From NCBI RefSeq assembly GCF_021129235.1, contig NZ_JAJOMA010000021.1, positions 1 to 64,000 on the forward strand: a stretch of 64,000 bases of DNA, written 5' to 3'. Origin of the DNA: Kineosporia mesophila. GTDB taxonomy: Bacteria > Actinomycetota > Actinomycetes > Actinomycetales > Kineosporiaceae. The notes beneath the pieces are model-generated. The model was not told where the DNA came from and made no database searches. It worked only from the letters and a program-made list of their open reading frames with translations. This document shows, one piece after another, positions 36,644-45,037 of the stretch (position 1 is its first letter; each line of letters starts with the position of its first letter). Made by a program: the position numbers and the translations under genes.

Positions 36644-37423
36644 GTGCAAGAGATCACCTGGCAGGACGAGGACATCCGCAAGGGCTTCGCGGCCATCGCG
36701 CAGGCGTCGCCCTTCGTCTACGGCCTGACCAACTACATCGCCGCCAACCTGAGCGCGAACGTGCTGCTCGCGGTGGGTGCGGGCCCGGCCATCGGTGCGG
36801 CGTCGGACTGGACGCGCACCTTCCCGGCCGGGGCCGGGGGCGTGTGGATCAACAGCGCGGGCCTGATGAGCAGCACCGAGGAGAGCTTCACCGAGGTCGC
36901 GCGCACCGCCCACACCGCCGGCACGCCGTGGGTGCTCGACCCGGTCGCGGTCGGCGCCGGGGCCACCGAGTACGACGCCTTCGTGAAGTCGCTGCTGGAG
37001 TTCAAGCCGGCGATCATCCGCGGCAACGCCAGTGAGCTGATCGCCCTGGGTGGCGGCGCCGCCCTGGGCAAGGGTGTGGAGACCACGGCCAGCTCGTCCG
37101 ACGCCGTCGACGCCATCGCCGGGATCGCCCGCAACACCGGCGCCGTGGTGGCGGTCAGTGGCCCGGTCGACTACATCACCGACGGTACGACCACGGTCTC
37201 GGTCCCGGGTGGGGACGTCCGTCTCACCAAGGTGACGGGTGCGGGTTGCAGTCTGGGAGCCTTCTGCGCCGCTGCGGCCGCCGCCGGCAACTCCCCCTTC
37301 GTGGCCGCCCAGGTCGCCCACGCCGCCTACGCGGTCGCGGCCGAGCGCGCCGGAGCGCGCACCCAGGGCACCGGCGCGTTCGCCGTCGCGCTGGTGGACG
37401 AGCTGTCGCTGCTGACGGCCTGA
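36644..37423 (+). CDS. thiM: Hydroxyethylthiazole kinase
   Basis: 259 aa from GTG at 36644 with GAGGAG 8 nt upstream. The ribokinase-like fold shows GLTNYIAANLSANVLLAVGAGP, WVLDPVAVGAG, the NASE motif in IIRGNASE, and the catalytic Cys/anion hole in KVTGAGCSLGA. It phosphorylates 4-methyl-5-hydroxyethylthiazole for thiamine salvage. No thiE or thiD neighbour is present and I see no TPP riboswitch in the 210 bp upstream. A possible -10 TACAGT (36601-36606) lies there without a clear -35. Confidence 0.9.
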   Translation: MQEITWQDEDIRKGFAAIAQASPFVYGLTNYIAANLSANVLLAVGAGPAIGAASDWTRTFPAGAGGVWINSAGLMSSTEESFTEVARTAHTAGTPWVLDPVAVGAGATEYDAFVKSLLEFKPAIIRGNASELIALGGGAALGKGVETTASSSDAVDAIAGIARNTGAVVAVSGPVDYITDGTTTVSVPGGDVRLTKVTGAGCSLGAFCAAAAAAGNSPFVAAQVAHAAYAVAAERAGARTQGTGAFAVALVDELSLLTA

Positions 37424-37450
37424 GCCGCAAACCCCGCGACCGGAACCCAA

Positions 37451-37506
37451 CCGCGTCCTCAAGCCCCGCCGCGTCCTCAAAGCACTGCCGCGTCCTCGAA
37501 GCACTG
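37451..37506. repeat. Three tandem 18-19 bp repeats between thiM and the monooxygenase
   Basis: The unit CCGCGTCCTCAAAGCACTG occurs at 37469-37487 and, with one change, at 37488-37506. A degenerate 18-bp copy is at 37451-37468. It fills most of the 99-bp gap just before the ribosome site of the next gene. Role unknown. Confidence 0.75.
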
Positions 37507-37522
37507 CCTGGAAAGGAAAGTC

Positions 37523-38863
37523 ATGCACCTCGCCGCCTTCATGAACGCCGGCCCGCAGGGAACCGTGGGCTGGCGGCACCCGGAGGCCGGCGACGGCTTC
37601 CTGACCACCGCCCACTACGCGCACATCGCCCGGGTTCTCGAGGCCGCCTGCTTCGACATGGTGTTCATCCCGGACGCCATGGCCGTGCCGCGCAGCCTGG
37701 GCAACTCGTTCGAGCCGGCCGTGAAGTGGGGCTCCGGCACGCCGCGCCTCGACCCGATGCCGGTGATCACCACGATGGCCGCGGTGACGACGAATCTCGG
37801 TGTCGCGGCGACCATCTCGACGGGATACCAGGAGCCGTACAACGTGGCGCGCGGTCTGGCCACCCTCGATCATCTGACGCAGGGCCGGGCCGGCTGGAAC
37901 GTGGTGACCAGTTTCCAGGACGCCGAGGCGCAGAACTTCGGCCAGGACAAGCTGCCCGACCGCGCCACCCGCTACCGCCGGGCCGAGGAGTTCCTCGAGG
38001 TCAGCACCCGGCTGTGGGACAGCTGGTCGGACGACGTGATGATCCGGGACAAGGCGACGGGCGTGTTCGGCCGGCCCGAGGAGGTCGAGGCGGTCGACCA
38101 CGAGGGTGAGTTCTTCAAGGTGCAGGGGCCGCTCAGCGTGCCCCGGCCCCCGCAGGGCTACCCGGTCATCATCCAGGCCGGGGCCTCACCGGCCGGCCGG
38201 GACTTCGCCTCGCGCTGGGCCGACGTGATCTTCTGCTCGCACGAGTCGCTGGCCTCGGCGATCGATTTCTATGCCGACATCAAACAGCGGGCAGCCTCTT
38301 TCGGCCGCGACCCGTCACAGGTCAAGATTCTTCCGGCCGCCACGATCGTGGTCGGTACCGACGTCCGCGACGCGATGGCCAGGCACGAGGCGTTCGCCGA
38401 CCTGGTGTCGGTCGAGGCCGGACTCTCCCGGCTGGCCTACCACGTGAATGTCGACCTGACGAAATATGACCTGGACGGCCCTCTTCCGTCGCTGGAAGTG
38501 GTCGGCGTGGAGGGTCATTACCGCGAGGTGGTCGAGTTCGCCGAACGGGAGAAGCTGACCGTGGCCGAGATCGGCCGGTGGTACGGCGCCCGCACCGAGG
38601 GCAACATGATCGGCTCGGCCCGCGACATCGCGGACACCATGGAGCAGTGGATGAGGGCCGGGGCCGCGGACGGATTCATGATCCAGGCCACGCACGTGCC
38701 GGGCGCTTTCGAGGACGTCGCCCGCGAGGTGGTGCCGGAGCTGCAACGGCGCGGCCTGTTCCGCACCTCCTACGAAGAGGGCACCCTGCGGGACCGGCTC
38801 GGCCTGAACCGGCCCGCGCGGGGCGAGTGGCGCAACCGCGCCGCGTCGGTGGTGAAGGCGTGA
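37523..38863 (+). CDS. NtaA/SnaA/SoxA-family FMN-dependent monooxygenase
   Basis: 446 aa, ATG with AAAGGAAAG upstream. Motifs of the nitrilotriacetate/pristinamycin/DszA branch of luciferase-like monooxygenases are clear: FIPDAMAVP, TISTGYQEPYNVARGLATLDHLTQGRAGWNVVTS, NFGQ, YRRAEEFLEV and VIIQAGASPAGRDFAS. It uses FMNH2 supplied by a separate reductase. Known members cleave C-N, C-S or oxidise sulfones. It is coupled to a rhodanese and an amidase, so the substrate may contain sulfur or an amide. Exact substrate unknown. No reductase gene is adjacent. Confidence 0.9.
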   Translation: MHLAAFMNAGPQGTVGWRHPEAGDGFLTTAHYAHIARVLEAACFDMVFIPDAMAVPRSLGNSFEPAVKWGSGTPRLDPMPVITTMAAVTTNLGVAATISTGYQEPYNVARGLATLDHLTQGRAGWNVVTSFQDAEAQNFGQDKLPDRATRYRRAEEFLEVSTRLWDSWSDDVMIRDKATGVFGRPEEVEAVDHEGEFFKVQGPLSVPRPPQGYPVIIQAGASPAGRDFASRWADVIFCSHESLASAIDFYADIKQRAASFGRDPSQVKILPAATIVVGTDVRDAMARHEAFADLVSVEAGLSRLAYHVNVDLTKYDLDGPLPSLEVVGVEGHYREVVEFAEREKLTVAEIGRWYGARTEGNMIGSARDIADTMEQWMRAGAADGFMIQATHVPGAFEDVAREVVPELQRRGLFRTSYEEGTLRDRLGLNRPARGEWRNRAASVVKA

Positions 38864-39678
38864 GCTCGCTGGTCGCGGTCTCCTGGCTGGCCGGGCACCT
38901 CGAGGAGGTGGTGCTGCTCGACGCCAGCATCCGGCGCACCGAGACCGGTTATGTCAGCGGGCTTCCCGAGTACGAGGCCGGCCACCTGCCGGGGGCGCGG
39001 TTCGCCGATGTCTTCGAGCAGTTCTCCGACCCGGAGGCGGGTTTCGCGTTCGGGGCACCCACGAAACAACAGCTTGAGGACGCGGCCCGCTCGGTCGGGA
39101 TCACCGGTGACACCACGGTGGTGGTGTACGACCGGCTCTCCGGCGCCTGGGCCGCCCGGTTGTGGTGGGTGTTCCGGTCGTTCGGGATCGAGCGCGTCTT
39201 CGTCCTGGACGGTGGGCTCTCCGCCTGGACCGCGGCCGGTCTCGAGCTGGTCACCGGTCCGGACCAGGGACCGGGGCAACCCGGTGACGTGACCGCGGTG
39301 CCCCAGGAGGGTTTCTTCGTCGGGCTGTCCGAGGTGCAGGCGCTGTCCGAGAACCCCTCGGCCGACGACCCGGTCGTGTGCGCCCTGCGGGAATCCGAGT
39401 ACGACAAGGGCTACATCCCGAACAGCTCGAGCCTGCCCTACCCGTCGCTGCTCGCGCCGGACGGCACCGTCGACCTGGACCGAGCCCGCCGGGCGGCGCA
39501 GGGGTACGACACCGCCGACCAGGTGGTGCTCTACTGCGGCGGCGCCATCAACGCCGCCGGGCTGGCCCTGGCGCTGACCGAAGGTGGTCTGCCGATCGGG
39601 CGGATCACGCTCTACGACGGTTCACTCAGTGAGTGGAAGTCCGATCCGGCCCGCCCTCTGACCACCAGCCAGTCGTGA
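38860..39678 (+). CDS. Two-domain thiosulfate sulfurtransferase (rhodanese)
   Basis: 272 aa from GTG at 38860, which overlaps the monooxygenase stop (GTGA). The N-terminal inactive rhodanese domain has LLDASIR, HLPGARFADV and VFVLDGGLSAW. The C-terminal domain carries the active-site Cys in VVLYCGGAINA. It moves sulfane sulfur from thiosulfate or a persulfide donor to a thiophile. Being co-translated with a flavin monooxygenase suggests handling of sulfur released from a substrate. The active-site loop lacks the basic residues of classical rhodaneses, so donor preference may differ. Confidence 0.88.
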   Translation: MSSLVAVSWLAGHLEEVVLLDASIRRTETGYVSGLPEYEAGHLPGARFADVFEQFSDPEAGFAFGAPTKQQLEDAARSVGITGDTTVVVYDRLSGAWAARLWWVFRSFGIERVFVLDGGLSAWTAAGLELVTGPDQGPGQPGDVTAVPQEGFFVGLSEVQALSENPSADDPVVCALRESEYDKGYIPNSSSLPYPSLLAPDGTVDLDRARRAAQGYDTADQVVLYCGGAINAAGLALALTEGGLPIGRITLYDGSLSEWKSDPARPLTTSQS

Positions 39679-41054
39679 TCACCGGGGAAGCGGGTACGGG
39701 CGCTCAGCTCGCGGCCGGTTATGCCGCCGGTGACTTCACGCCCCTCGACGTCGCCACGGCTTCGATCCGGGCGGCTGAGGCCGACCAGCTCAACGCGATC
39801 GCCAGCATCGACGCCGACAAGGCCCTGATCGCAGCCGAGGCCAGCACGCGGCGCTACCAGGGCGGTACGCCGCTGGGCCCGCTGGACGGCGTGCCGATCA
39901 CCTTCAAGGACTCCTTCCACATCACCGGGCTCCCCCGGTGGCACGGTACCGCCGTGAACCCGGGCACCTCGTCCACCATTGATGCGGCACCGGTGCGCCG
40001 CGCCCGCGAGGCCGGGATGATCGTGGTCGCGAAGACCACCATGCCCGACTTCGCCATGCTGATGGCCGGGCTGAGTTCCCGGCACGGTGTGATCCGCAAT
40101 GCCTGGGACCGTGAGCTCAGCCCGGGTGGTTCATCCTCCGGCGCACCAGGTTCCGTAGTGACCGGGGTAGCCCCGATCGCCGTCGGCACCGACATGATCG
40201 GCTCGGTACGGCTGCCCGCCGCCCTGAGCGGCCTGGCCTCGATCAAGCCGACCCAGGGCCGCATCGCCTACGACCCGGCCGGCGATTACCGCAGCGCCGG
40301 ACCGATGGCGAGAACCGTCGAAGACCTGGAGCGGGCCCTGACCGTGCTGGGGCAGCACGACCCGGTCGACCTGTTCGCGTTGCCCGGCCGGTTCGAGCCG
40401 ACCCCGCCCCCGGAACACCTGAAGGGCCGGACGATCGGTGTGCTGCGCTCCGTCGGCTGGGGTACGGCCGTGGACGAGCCGACCGATCTGGCCGTGCGCA
40501 CCCAGGCCGACGTGCTGGCCGATCTCGGTGCGGAGGTCACCGAGATCCCCGAACTCCCGGTCGCGGGCGATGATTACGAGACTGTCTACTGGTTCATGAT
40601 CTATCACGGGCTGCCCGACTACCTGGGCGCCGAACCGGCCCGGCGGGCCGCGATCCACCCGGTGGTGGGCGCCATGCTCGAAGAGGCGTTCGGGCACTCG
40701 GCCGTCCGGGCCGCCGTGGACGCCCGCCGGATGGCCGCCGCCATCGAGCGGGTGCGCACCGTGTTCGCCCCGTTCGACCACGTGCTCTCCCCGGCCCTGC
40801 CGATCCGCTCGTTCCCCGCCGTCCAGGCGTCTCCCGATCCGCTCAATCCGGTGGGTCACATGGGTTTCGCTTGCTGGCCGAACCGATTGGGGACGCCGGC
40901 GGGCACCGTTCCCGTCGCCCCCGGCCCGGGTGGGCCACCGGTGAGCGTGCAGGTCACCGGCCGTCGCTTCGACGACGCCGGGGTGCTCGGCGTGCTCCGG
41001 CTGCTGGAGCGGGCCCGAAGGTCCGACGTCGGTTATCCACCAATTTCTCAGTAG
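39675..41054 (+). CDS. Amidase signature family hydrolase
   Basis: 459 aa from GTG at 39675, overlapping the rhodanese stop (GTGA). The Ser-Ser-Lys triad positions are present: Lys in VPITFKDSF, the cis-Ser in SPGGSSSGAPG and the nucleophile Ser in GTDMIGSVRLPA. The last motif is usually GTDxGGS; here one Gly is Ile, which may alter the oxyanion hole. It would hydrolyse a carboxamide to the acid and ammonia. It probably acts in the same catabolic route as the preceding monooxygenase. Confidence 0.88.
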   Translation: MITGEAGTGAQLAAGYAAGDFTPLDVATASIRAAEADQLNAIASIDADKALIAAEASTRRYQGGTPLGPLDGVPITFKDSFHITGLPRWHGTAVNPGTSSTIDAAPVRRAREAGMIVVAKTTMPDFAMLMAGLSSRHGVIRNAWDRELSPGGSSSGAPGSVVTGVAPIAVGTDMIGSVRLPAALSGLASIKPTQGRIAYDPAGDYRSAGPMARTVEDLERALTVLGQHDPVDLFALPGRFEPTPPPEHLKGRTIGVLRSVGWGTAVDEPTDLAVRTQADVLADLGAEVTEIPELPVAGDDYETVYWFMIYHGLPDYLGAEPARRAAIHPVVGAMLEEAFGHSAVRAAVDARRMAAAIERVRTVFAPFDHVLSPALPIRSFPAVQASPDPLNPVGHMGFACWPNRLGTPAGTVPVAPGPGGPPVSVQVTGRRFDDAGVLGVLRLLERARRSDVGYPPISQ

Positions 41055-41092
41055 ATTGAGACCGACGAATCCCCCTGGAAGGGAGGCCGGGA

Positions 41093-41755
41093 ATGGCCAG
41101 CGCCCGTGACACCATTTACACGACCCTGCGGTCCCGGCTGACCTCCGGCCACTACCCGGAAGACGCCTCGCTGATCCCGCAGGTGCTGAGCGAGGAGTTC
41201 CAGGTGTCGCGCACCCCCGTGCGCGAGGCCCTGGGCCTGCTCGAACGCGACGGCCTGCTGGTCTCCACGCAGCGCGGCTTCACGCTGCGCCGGCGCAGTG
41301 ACGAGGAGATGCTGGAGATCTTCGAGGCGCGGGCGATCCTGGAGTCGTCGGCCGCCTACGCCGCTGCCCTGCGGCGCAGCCCGATCGACCTGGCCCGGCT
41401 CGACGACCTCCTGGCCCGCACCCGCACCGAGACCGAACCGGCCACGATCCGGCGCTGTTTCAACCTCTGGCACGAGGCGGTGCGGCAGGCCGCGCACAAC
41501 CAGACCATCGGCGCCCTGCTGCACACACTCGACGCCCAGGCCAAGCTGAGCGCCCCGTGGAAGACCCCTCTGGCCGAGGGCACGTTCGACGCGAGCATTG
41601 CCGAGCACGAGCAGATGACCGAGGCGATCCGCGGCCAGAACGGCGAGCGGGCCCGCACGCTGATGCTCGAGCATCAGGCGCACGATCGGGACACCCGCAT
41701 CCTGCAACTGGTTTCGGAAATGGCCCAGACCTCGCCGACGTCTTCAGCAAGCTGA
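41093..41755 (+). CDS. GntR-family regulator, FadR/FCD subfamily
   Basis: 220 aa, ATG with GGGAGG upstream. The N-terminal winged helix contains VLSEEFQVSRTPVREALGLLERDGLL. The C-terminal FCD helical bundle has EIFEARAILESSAA and metal/ligand His residues in NLWHEAVRQAAHN and EHEQMTEAI. It is the last gene of the monooxygenase-rhodanese-amidase group (38-bp gap) and likely controls it in response to an acid-type metabolite. A TCTCA-N6-TGAGA dyad at 41046-41061 just before the gene is a possible autoregulatory site. Confidence 0.88.
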   Translation: MASARDTIYTTLRSRLTSGHYPEDASLIPQVLSEEFQVSRTPVREALGLLERDGLLVSTQRGFTLRRRSDEEMLEIFEARAILESSAAYAAALRRSPIDLARLDDLLARTRTETEPATIRRCFNLWHEAVRQAAHNQTIGALLHTLDAQAKLSAPWKTPLAEGTFDASIAEHEQMTEAIRGQNGERARTLMLEHQAHDRDTRILQLVSEMAQTSPTSSAS

Positions 41756-41916
41756 GAGACGAGCTGAGAGACCTGACCGCGGGAGCGCCCCACCGGCACG
41801 GGCGGTCCGGCGTCCCTCCTTGCACACCCCCGCGATCAGGTCCGTGACCATAGTTTTCTCGAATTTCTCCGAGGTCAGCAGTAAAAACCGCCGAATCAGG
41901 TGTTTGCCTGAGTCTG

Positions 41917-41938
41917 AACGCCGATTTAGCCAGGCGTT
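41917..41938. terminator. Weak hairpin between convergent gntR and alkA
   Basis: AACGCC (41917-41922) and GGCGTT (41933-41938) pair across a 10-nt loop, followed by TGATT on the + strand. It is the only obvious dyad in the 249-bp gap 41756-42004, which otherwise shows nothing recognisable. Confidence 0.35.
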
Positions 41939-42004
41939 TGATTGAGTTCTGGGCGGCTGAAGAAATTCGGGTTCGGTATATCGGCGCTCTGCGTAATTAT
42001 TCGA

Positions 42005-43498
42005 TCACGGAATGTCCGGGTCGGACGGGGGCATCTGATTGACCGGGTGCCCACTCGTCCCCCAAAGGTGCTGCACCGCGTATGCCCGCCAGGGCCGCCA
42101 GATCTCGGCCCGCTTGACGAGCGGCCCGGGCTTGTCCGGCAGACCGAGCCGCTGCGCGGCCTGCCGCACCCCGAGATCACCGGGAATGAAGGCGTCCGGA
42201 TCGCCCAGGGCCCGCATGGCGATCGATTCAACGGTCCACGGACCGAATCCGGGAAGGGCGGACAACTGCTCGCGAGCGGTATTCCAGTCACCGCCGATGT
42301 CCAGGACCACCTCGCCGGAATTGAGGGCCTCGACCAGTCGCATCAGGGTCACCCGGCGGGCGCGGGGCAGAGCCAGACTCTCGGGGTCCAGCTCGGCCAG
42401 GGCCTGGCTGGTGGGGAAGAGATGGGTCAGGCCACCGGCCGGGTCGTCGATCGGCTCGCCGTGGGCCTGCACCAGCCGCGCCGCGTGGGTGCGCGCGGCG
42501 GCGGTCGAGACCTGCTGGCCGAGCACGGCCCGCACGGCGAACTGCTCGGGGTCGATGATGCGGGGCACCCGGCGGCCCGGTGTCTTCTCGACCAGCGGGG
42601 CCAGCACCTCGTCGCGGGCGAGCTGGTCGTCGATGGCCACCGGATCGGCGTCGAGGTCGAGCAACCAGCGGCACCGGCTGATCGCCGCGGTCAGGTCGCG
42701 GGGGTCGGTCAGCCGGAGCTGGCAGGCGATGTGGTCGGGCAGCGGCCTCAGGGCGGCGATCGCGTGGCCGTTCGGCAGGCGAAAGGCACAGCGGTAGGCG
42801 CCGTCCCGCCATTCCTCGACCCCGGGCACGGCGGTCGCGGCCAGGTGGCCGAACAGGTTGTCGGGGCAGAACGGGCGGCGGAAGGGAAGTTTCAGGGAGA
42901 TGGCGCCGGGCTGGGTCGGAACGCGCGATCCGGCCTTGGCCCGCAGCTCGCCCGGGGTCAGGGCGAACACCTCGCGCACGGTCTCGTTGAACGAGCGCAC
43001 GCTGCTGAACCCGGCGGCCAGGGCGATCTCGGTGAACGGCATCGGCGTGCTCTCGATCAGCAGCCGGGCCGACTGGGCGCGCTGCATGCGGGCCAGGGCC
43101 AGCGGCCCGGCGCCGACCTCGGCCATCAGGTGCCGCTCGACCTGCCGCACGCTGTAGCCGAGGCGGGAGGCCAGACCCGGCACCCCGTCCCGGTCGATCA
43201 CCCCGTCGGTGATCAGGCGCATCGCGCGGGCGACCAGGTCGGCGCGCACGTTCCAGTCCGGGGAGCCGGGCGCGGCCTGGGGACGGCAGCGTTTACAGGC
43301 ACGGAAACCGGCCCCCGCCGCGGCCGCCGCGCTCGGATAGAACCGCATGTTCTTCGGCTTGGGCGGCACCGCCGGGCAGCTCGGGCGGCAGTAGATCCTG
43401 GTGGTGAGCACGGCGGTGAAGAAGAATCCGTCGAAGCGCTCGTCGTGTGACTGCACGATGCGCACGCACCGTTCGGGGTCCTCGTGCAGCGCGGTCAC
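42005..43498 (-). CDS. Ada-AlkA fusion: methyl-phosphotriester sensor, AraC HTH and 3-methyladenine DNA glycosylase
   Basis: 497 aa from GTG at 43498. Residues about 1-75 form the Ada zinc domain with the four cysteines in YCRPSC and CKRC; the first should accept methyl groups from DNA phosphotriesters. An AraC-type HTH follows (GVPGLASRLGYSVRQVERHL, FTEIALAAGFSSVRSFNETVREVF). The C-terminal AlkA part has the helix-hairpin-helix LPGFGPWTVESIAMRAL and the catalytic Asp in FIPGDLGV. It couples sensing of alkylation to base excision. Its start overlaps the stop of a deleted upstream gene (GTGA). Confidence 0.92.
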   Translation of the reverse strand: MTALHEDPERCVRIVQSHDERFDGFFFTAVLTTRIYCRPSCPAVPPKPKNMRFYPSAAAAAGAGFRACKRCRPQAAPGSPDWNVRADLVARAMRLITDGVIDRDGVPGLASRLGYSVRQVERHLMAEVGAGPLALARMQRAQSARLLIESTPMPFTEIALAAGFSSVRSFNETVREVFALTPGELRAKAGSRVPTQPGAISLKLPFRRPFCPDNLFGHLAATAVPGVEEWRDGAYRCAFRLPNGHAIAALRPLPDHIACQLRLTDPRDLTAAISRCRWLLDLDADPVAIDDQLARDEVLAPLVEKTPGRRVPRIIDPEQFAVRAVLGQQVSTAAARTHAARLVQAHGEPIDDPAGGLTHLFPTSQALAELDPESLALPRARRVTLMRLVEALNSGEVVLDIGGDWNTAREQLSALPGFGPWTVESIAMRALGDPDAFIPGDLGVRQAAQRLGLPDKPGPLVKRAEIWRPWRAYAVQHLWGTSGHPVNQMPPSDPDIP

Positions 43499-43695
43499 CG
43501 GAACCGGCCGATGACCTCACCGAAGCCGGCGTACCCCCGCAGACTCGTCAGGGTGCCGGTGCTGATCAGCTCGCGGGTGGCCCCGGCCGCCGCGATGAGC
43601 ACAGCACTACCGGCGTCCCAGGCGTTGGGCAGAATCACCGGGTCGGGAGTGCGGTGCAGATCGGCGAAGTTTCGGGCGGTGTTCTGGGACGTCAT
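43495..43695 (-). pseudogene. Internally deleted isocitrate lyase/PEP mutase-family gene
   Basis: A 66-aa frame from ATG at 43695. Residues 1-38 (FADLHRT...VILPNAWDAGSAVLI) match the N-terminus of the PEP mutase/isocitrate lyase-like family, normally 250-290 aa. The next stretch, ATRELISTGTLTSL...EVIGRF, looks like the family's C-terminal helix, as if an in-frame deletion removed about 200 residues of the barrel. The fragment is still translationally coupled to the ada-alkA start (GTGA). It cannot be an active enzyme. The C-terminal match is by eye only. Confidence 0.55.
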
Positions 43696-43838
43696 GTTTC
43701 GAGCATCGCACGTGGATCGGCGCTGATGGCCGGGTCGCGGGGTCGACGTCGTTTTCCTGCTGAACCACGGGTGGCCGGGAGCCACACGCGTCCTCTGTTG
43801 ATGCTCTTTGCCTGTACCCCACCCACTGACGTGCTCGC

Positions 43839-45026
43839 ATGACGGCTGGGGTGTTCGTCGTCGTGGTGGTACTGATGATCAGCGTGTTCTCCTTTCGCCG
43901 GCGCAGCCCCGACCTCGGCACCCCGGCCGAGCGCGCCACCTTCGACACCCTGCACACCGCCTCGCTGGCGGCCCCACCTCTGCGGGACGGGCTCACACCC
44001 GAGAGCGCCCAGCTGGCGATCCGTCATTTGCGGACGCTTCTGGGCACCCCGGCGGTCGCCCTCGCCGATGGCTCCCGGTTGCTGGCGTGGGACGGCGAGG
44101 GGGTGCACCACCGCGAACACGCGCAACGACATGCGGCCGGGGTGATCGCGAGCGGCCGCACCAGCGTGCTCGACGCCGCCCAGATCGACGGGGACCAGCC
44201 CTGCCGGGTGCTCGACTGCCCGCTGCGCAGTGCCGTGGTGGCCCCGCTGATCAGCGGGGAGACCGTGGTCGGGGCCCTGATCGCCTACGGCGGCGCGGCC
44301 AGCGCGGCCCTGGTGCGGGCGACCGGTGAGGTGGCGATCTGGGTGTCCACCCAGATCGAGCTGGCCGAGCTCGACCGTTCGCGCACCCGGGCGATCGAGG
44401 CCGAGGTGCGGGCGCTGCGGGCCCAGATCAGCCCGCACTTCGTCTACAACTCCCTGGCCGCGATCGCCTCGTTCGTGCGCACCGACCCGGAACGGGCCCG
44501 GGAACTGCTGCTGGAGTTCGCCGACTTCACCCGCTACGCCTTCCGGACCGGCGGCGAGTTCACCACGCTGGCCGACGAGCTGCGCAACATCGAGCGCTAC
44601 CTGGTGCTGGAGCAGGCCCGGTTCGGCGAACGGCTGCGCGTGCGGCTGCGGGTGGCGCCGGAGGTGCTGCCGGTCGCCGTGCCCTACCTGTCGGTGCAGC
44701 CGCTGGTCGAGAACGCCGTGCGGCACGGTCTGCAGGCCAAGGAGGGCGGCGGCCTGATCACCCTGGGGGCCGCCGACTCCGGCGCCGACGCGCTGATCTG
44801 GGTGGAGGACGACGGGGTGGGCGCCGATCCGGTGCTGATCGGGCGGATCCTGGCCGGGCAGAGCGGGGAGTCGGTCGGGCTGGGAAATGTCGATGCCCGG
44901 CTGCGCCAGGTGTTCGGCGACCGGTGCGGTCTGGTGGTGGAGACGGCACCGGGGGCGGGCACAAAGGTGAGTTTCCGGGTACCGAAATACGCTCCGGGAG
45001 TTCACGCGGGGCCGCCCGGCCCATAG
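43839..45026 (+). CDS. LytS-type sensor histidine kinase
   Basis: 395 aa. A single N-terminal TM helix (about 4-20) is followed by a GAF-like domain (about 45-165), then His_kinase (PF06580) with the phospho-His in ISPHFVYNSL and a HATPase domain with VENAVRHGLQ and GLGNVDARL. It is paired with the LytTR response regulator 11 bp downstream. The linked sodium:solute symporter suggests sensing of an organic acid, as in pyruvate-sensing LytS/LytTR systems of E. coli. No good ribosome site precedes the ATG, so the start is tentative. Confidence 0.88.
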   Translation: MTAGVFVVVVVLMISVFSFRRRSPDLGTPAERATFDTLHTASLAAPPLRDGLTPESAQLAIRHLRTLLGTPAVALADGSRLLAWDGEGVHHREHAQRHAAGVIASGRTSVLDAAQIDGDQPCRVLDCPLRSAVVAPLISGETVVGALIAYGGAASAALVRATGEVAIWVSTQIELAELDRSRTRAIEAEVRALRAQISPHFVYNSLAAIASFVRTDPERARELLLEFADFTRYAFRTGGEFTTLADELRNIERYLVLEQARFGERLRVRLRVAPEVLPVAVPYLSVQPLVENAVRHGLQAKEGGGLITLGAADSGADALIWVEDDGVGADPVLIGRILAGQSGESVGLGNVDARLRQVFGDRCGLVVETAPGAGTKVSFRVPKYAPGVHAGPPGP

Positions 45027-45037
45027 GCTCATCCGTT

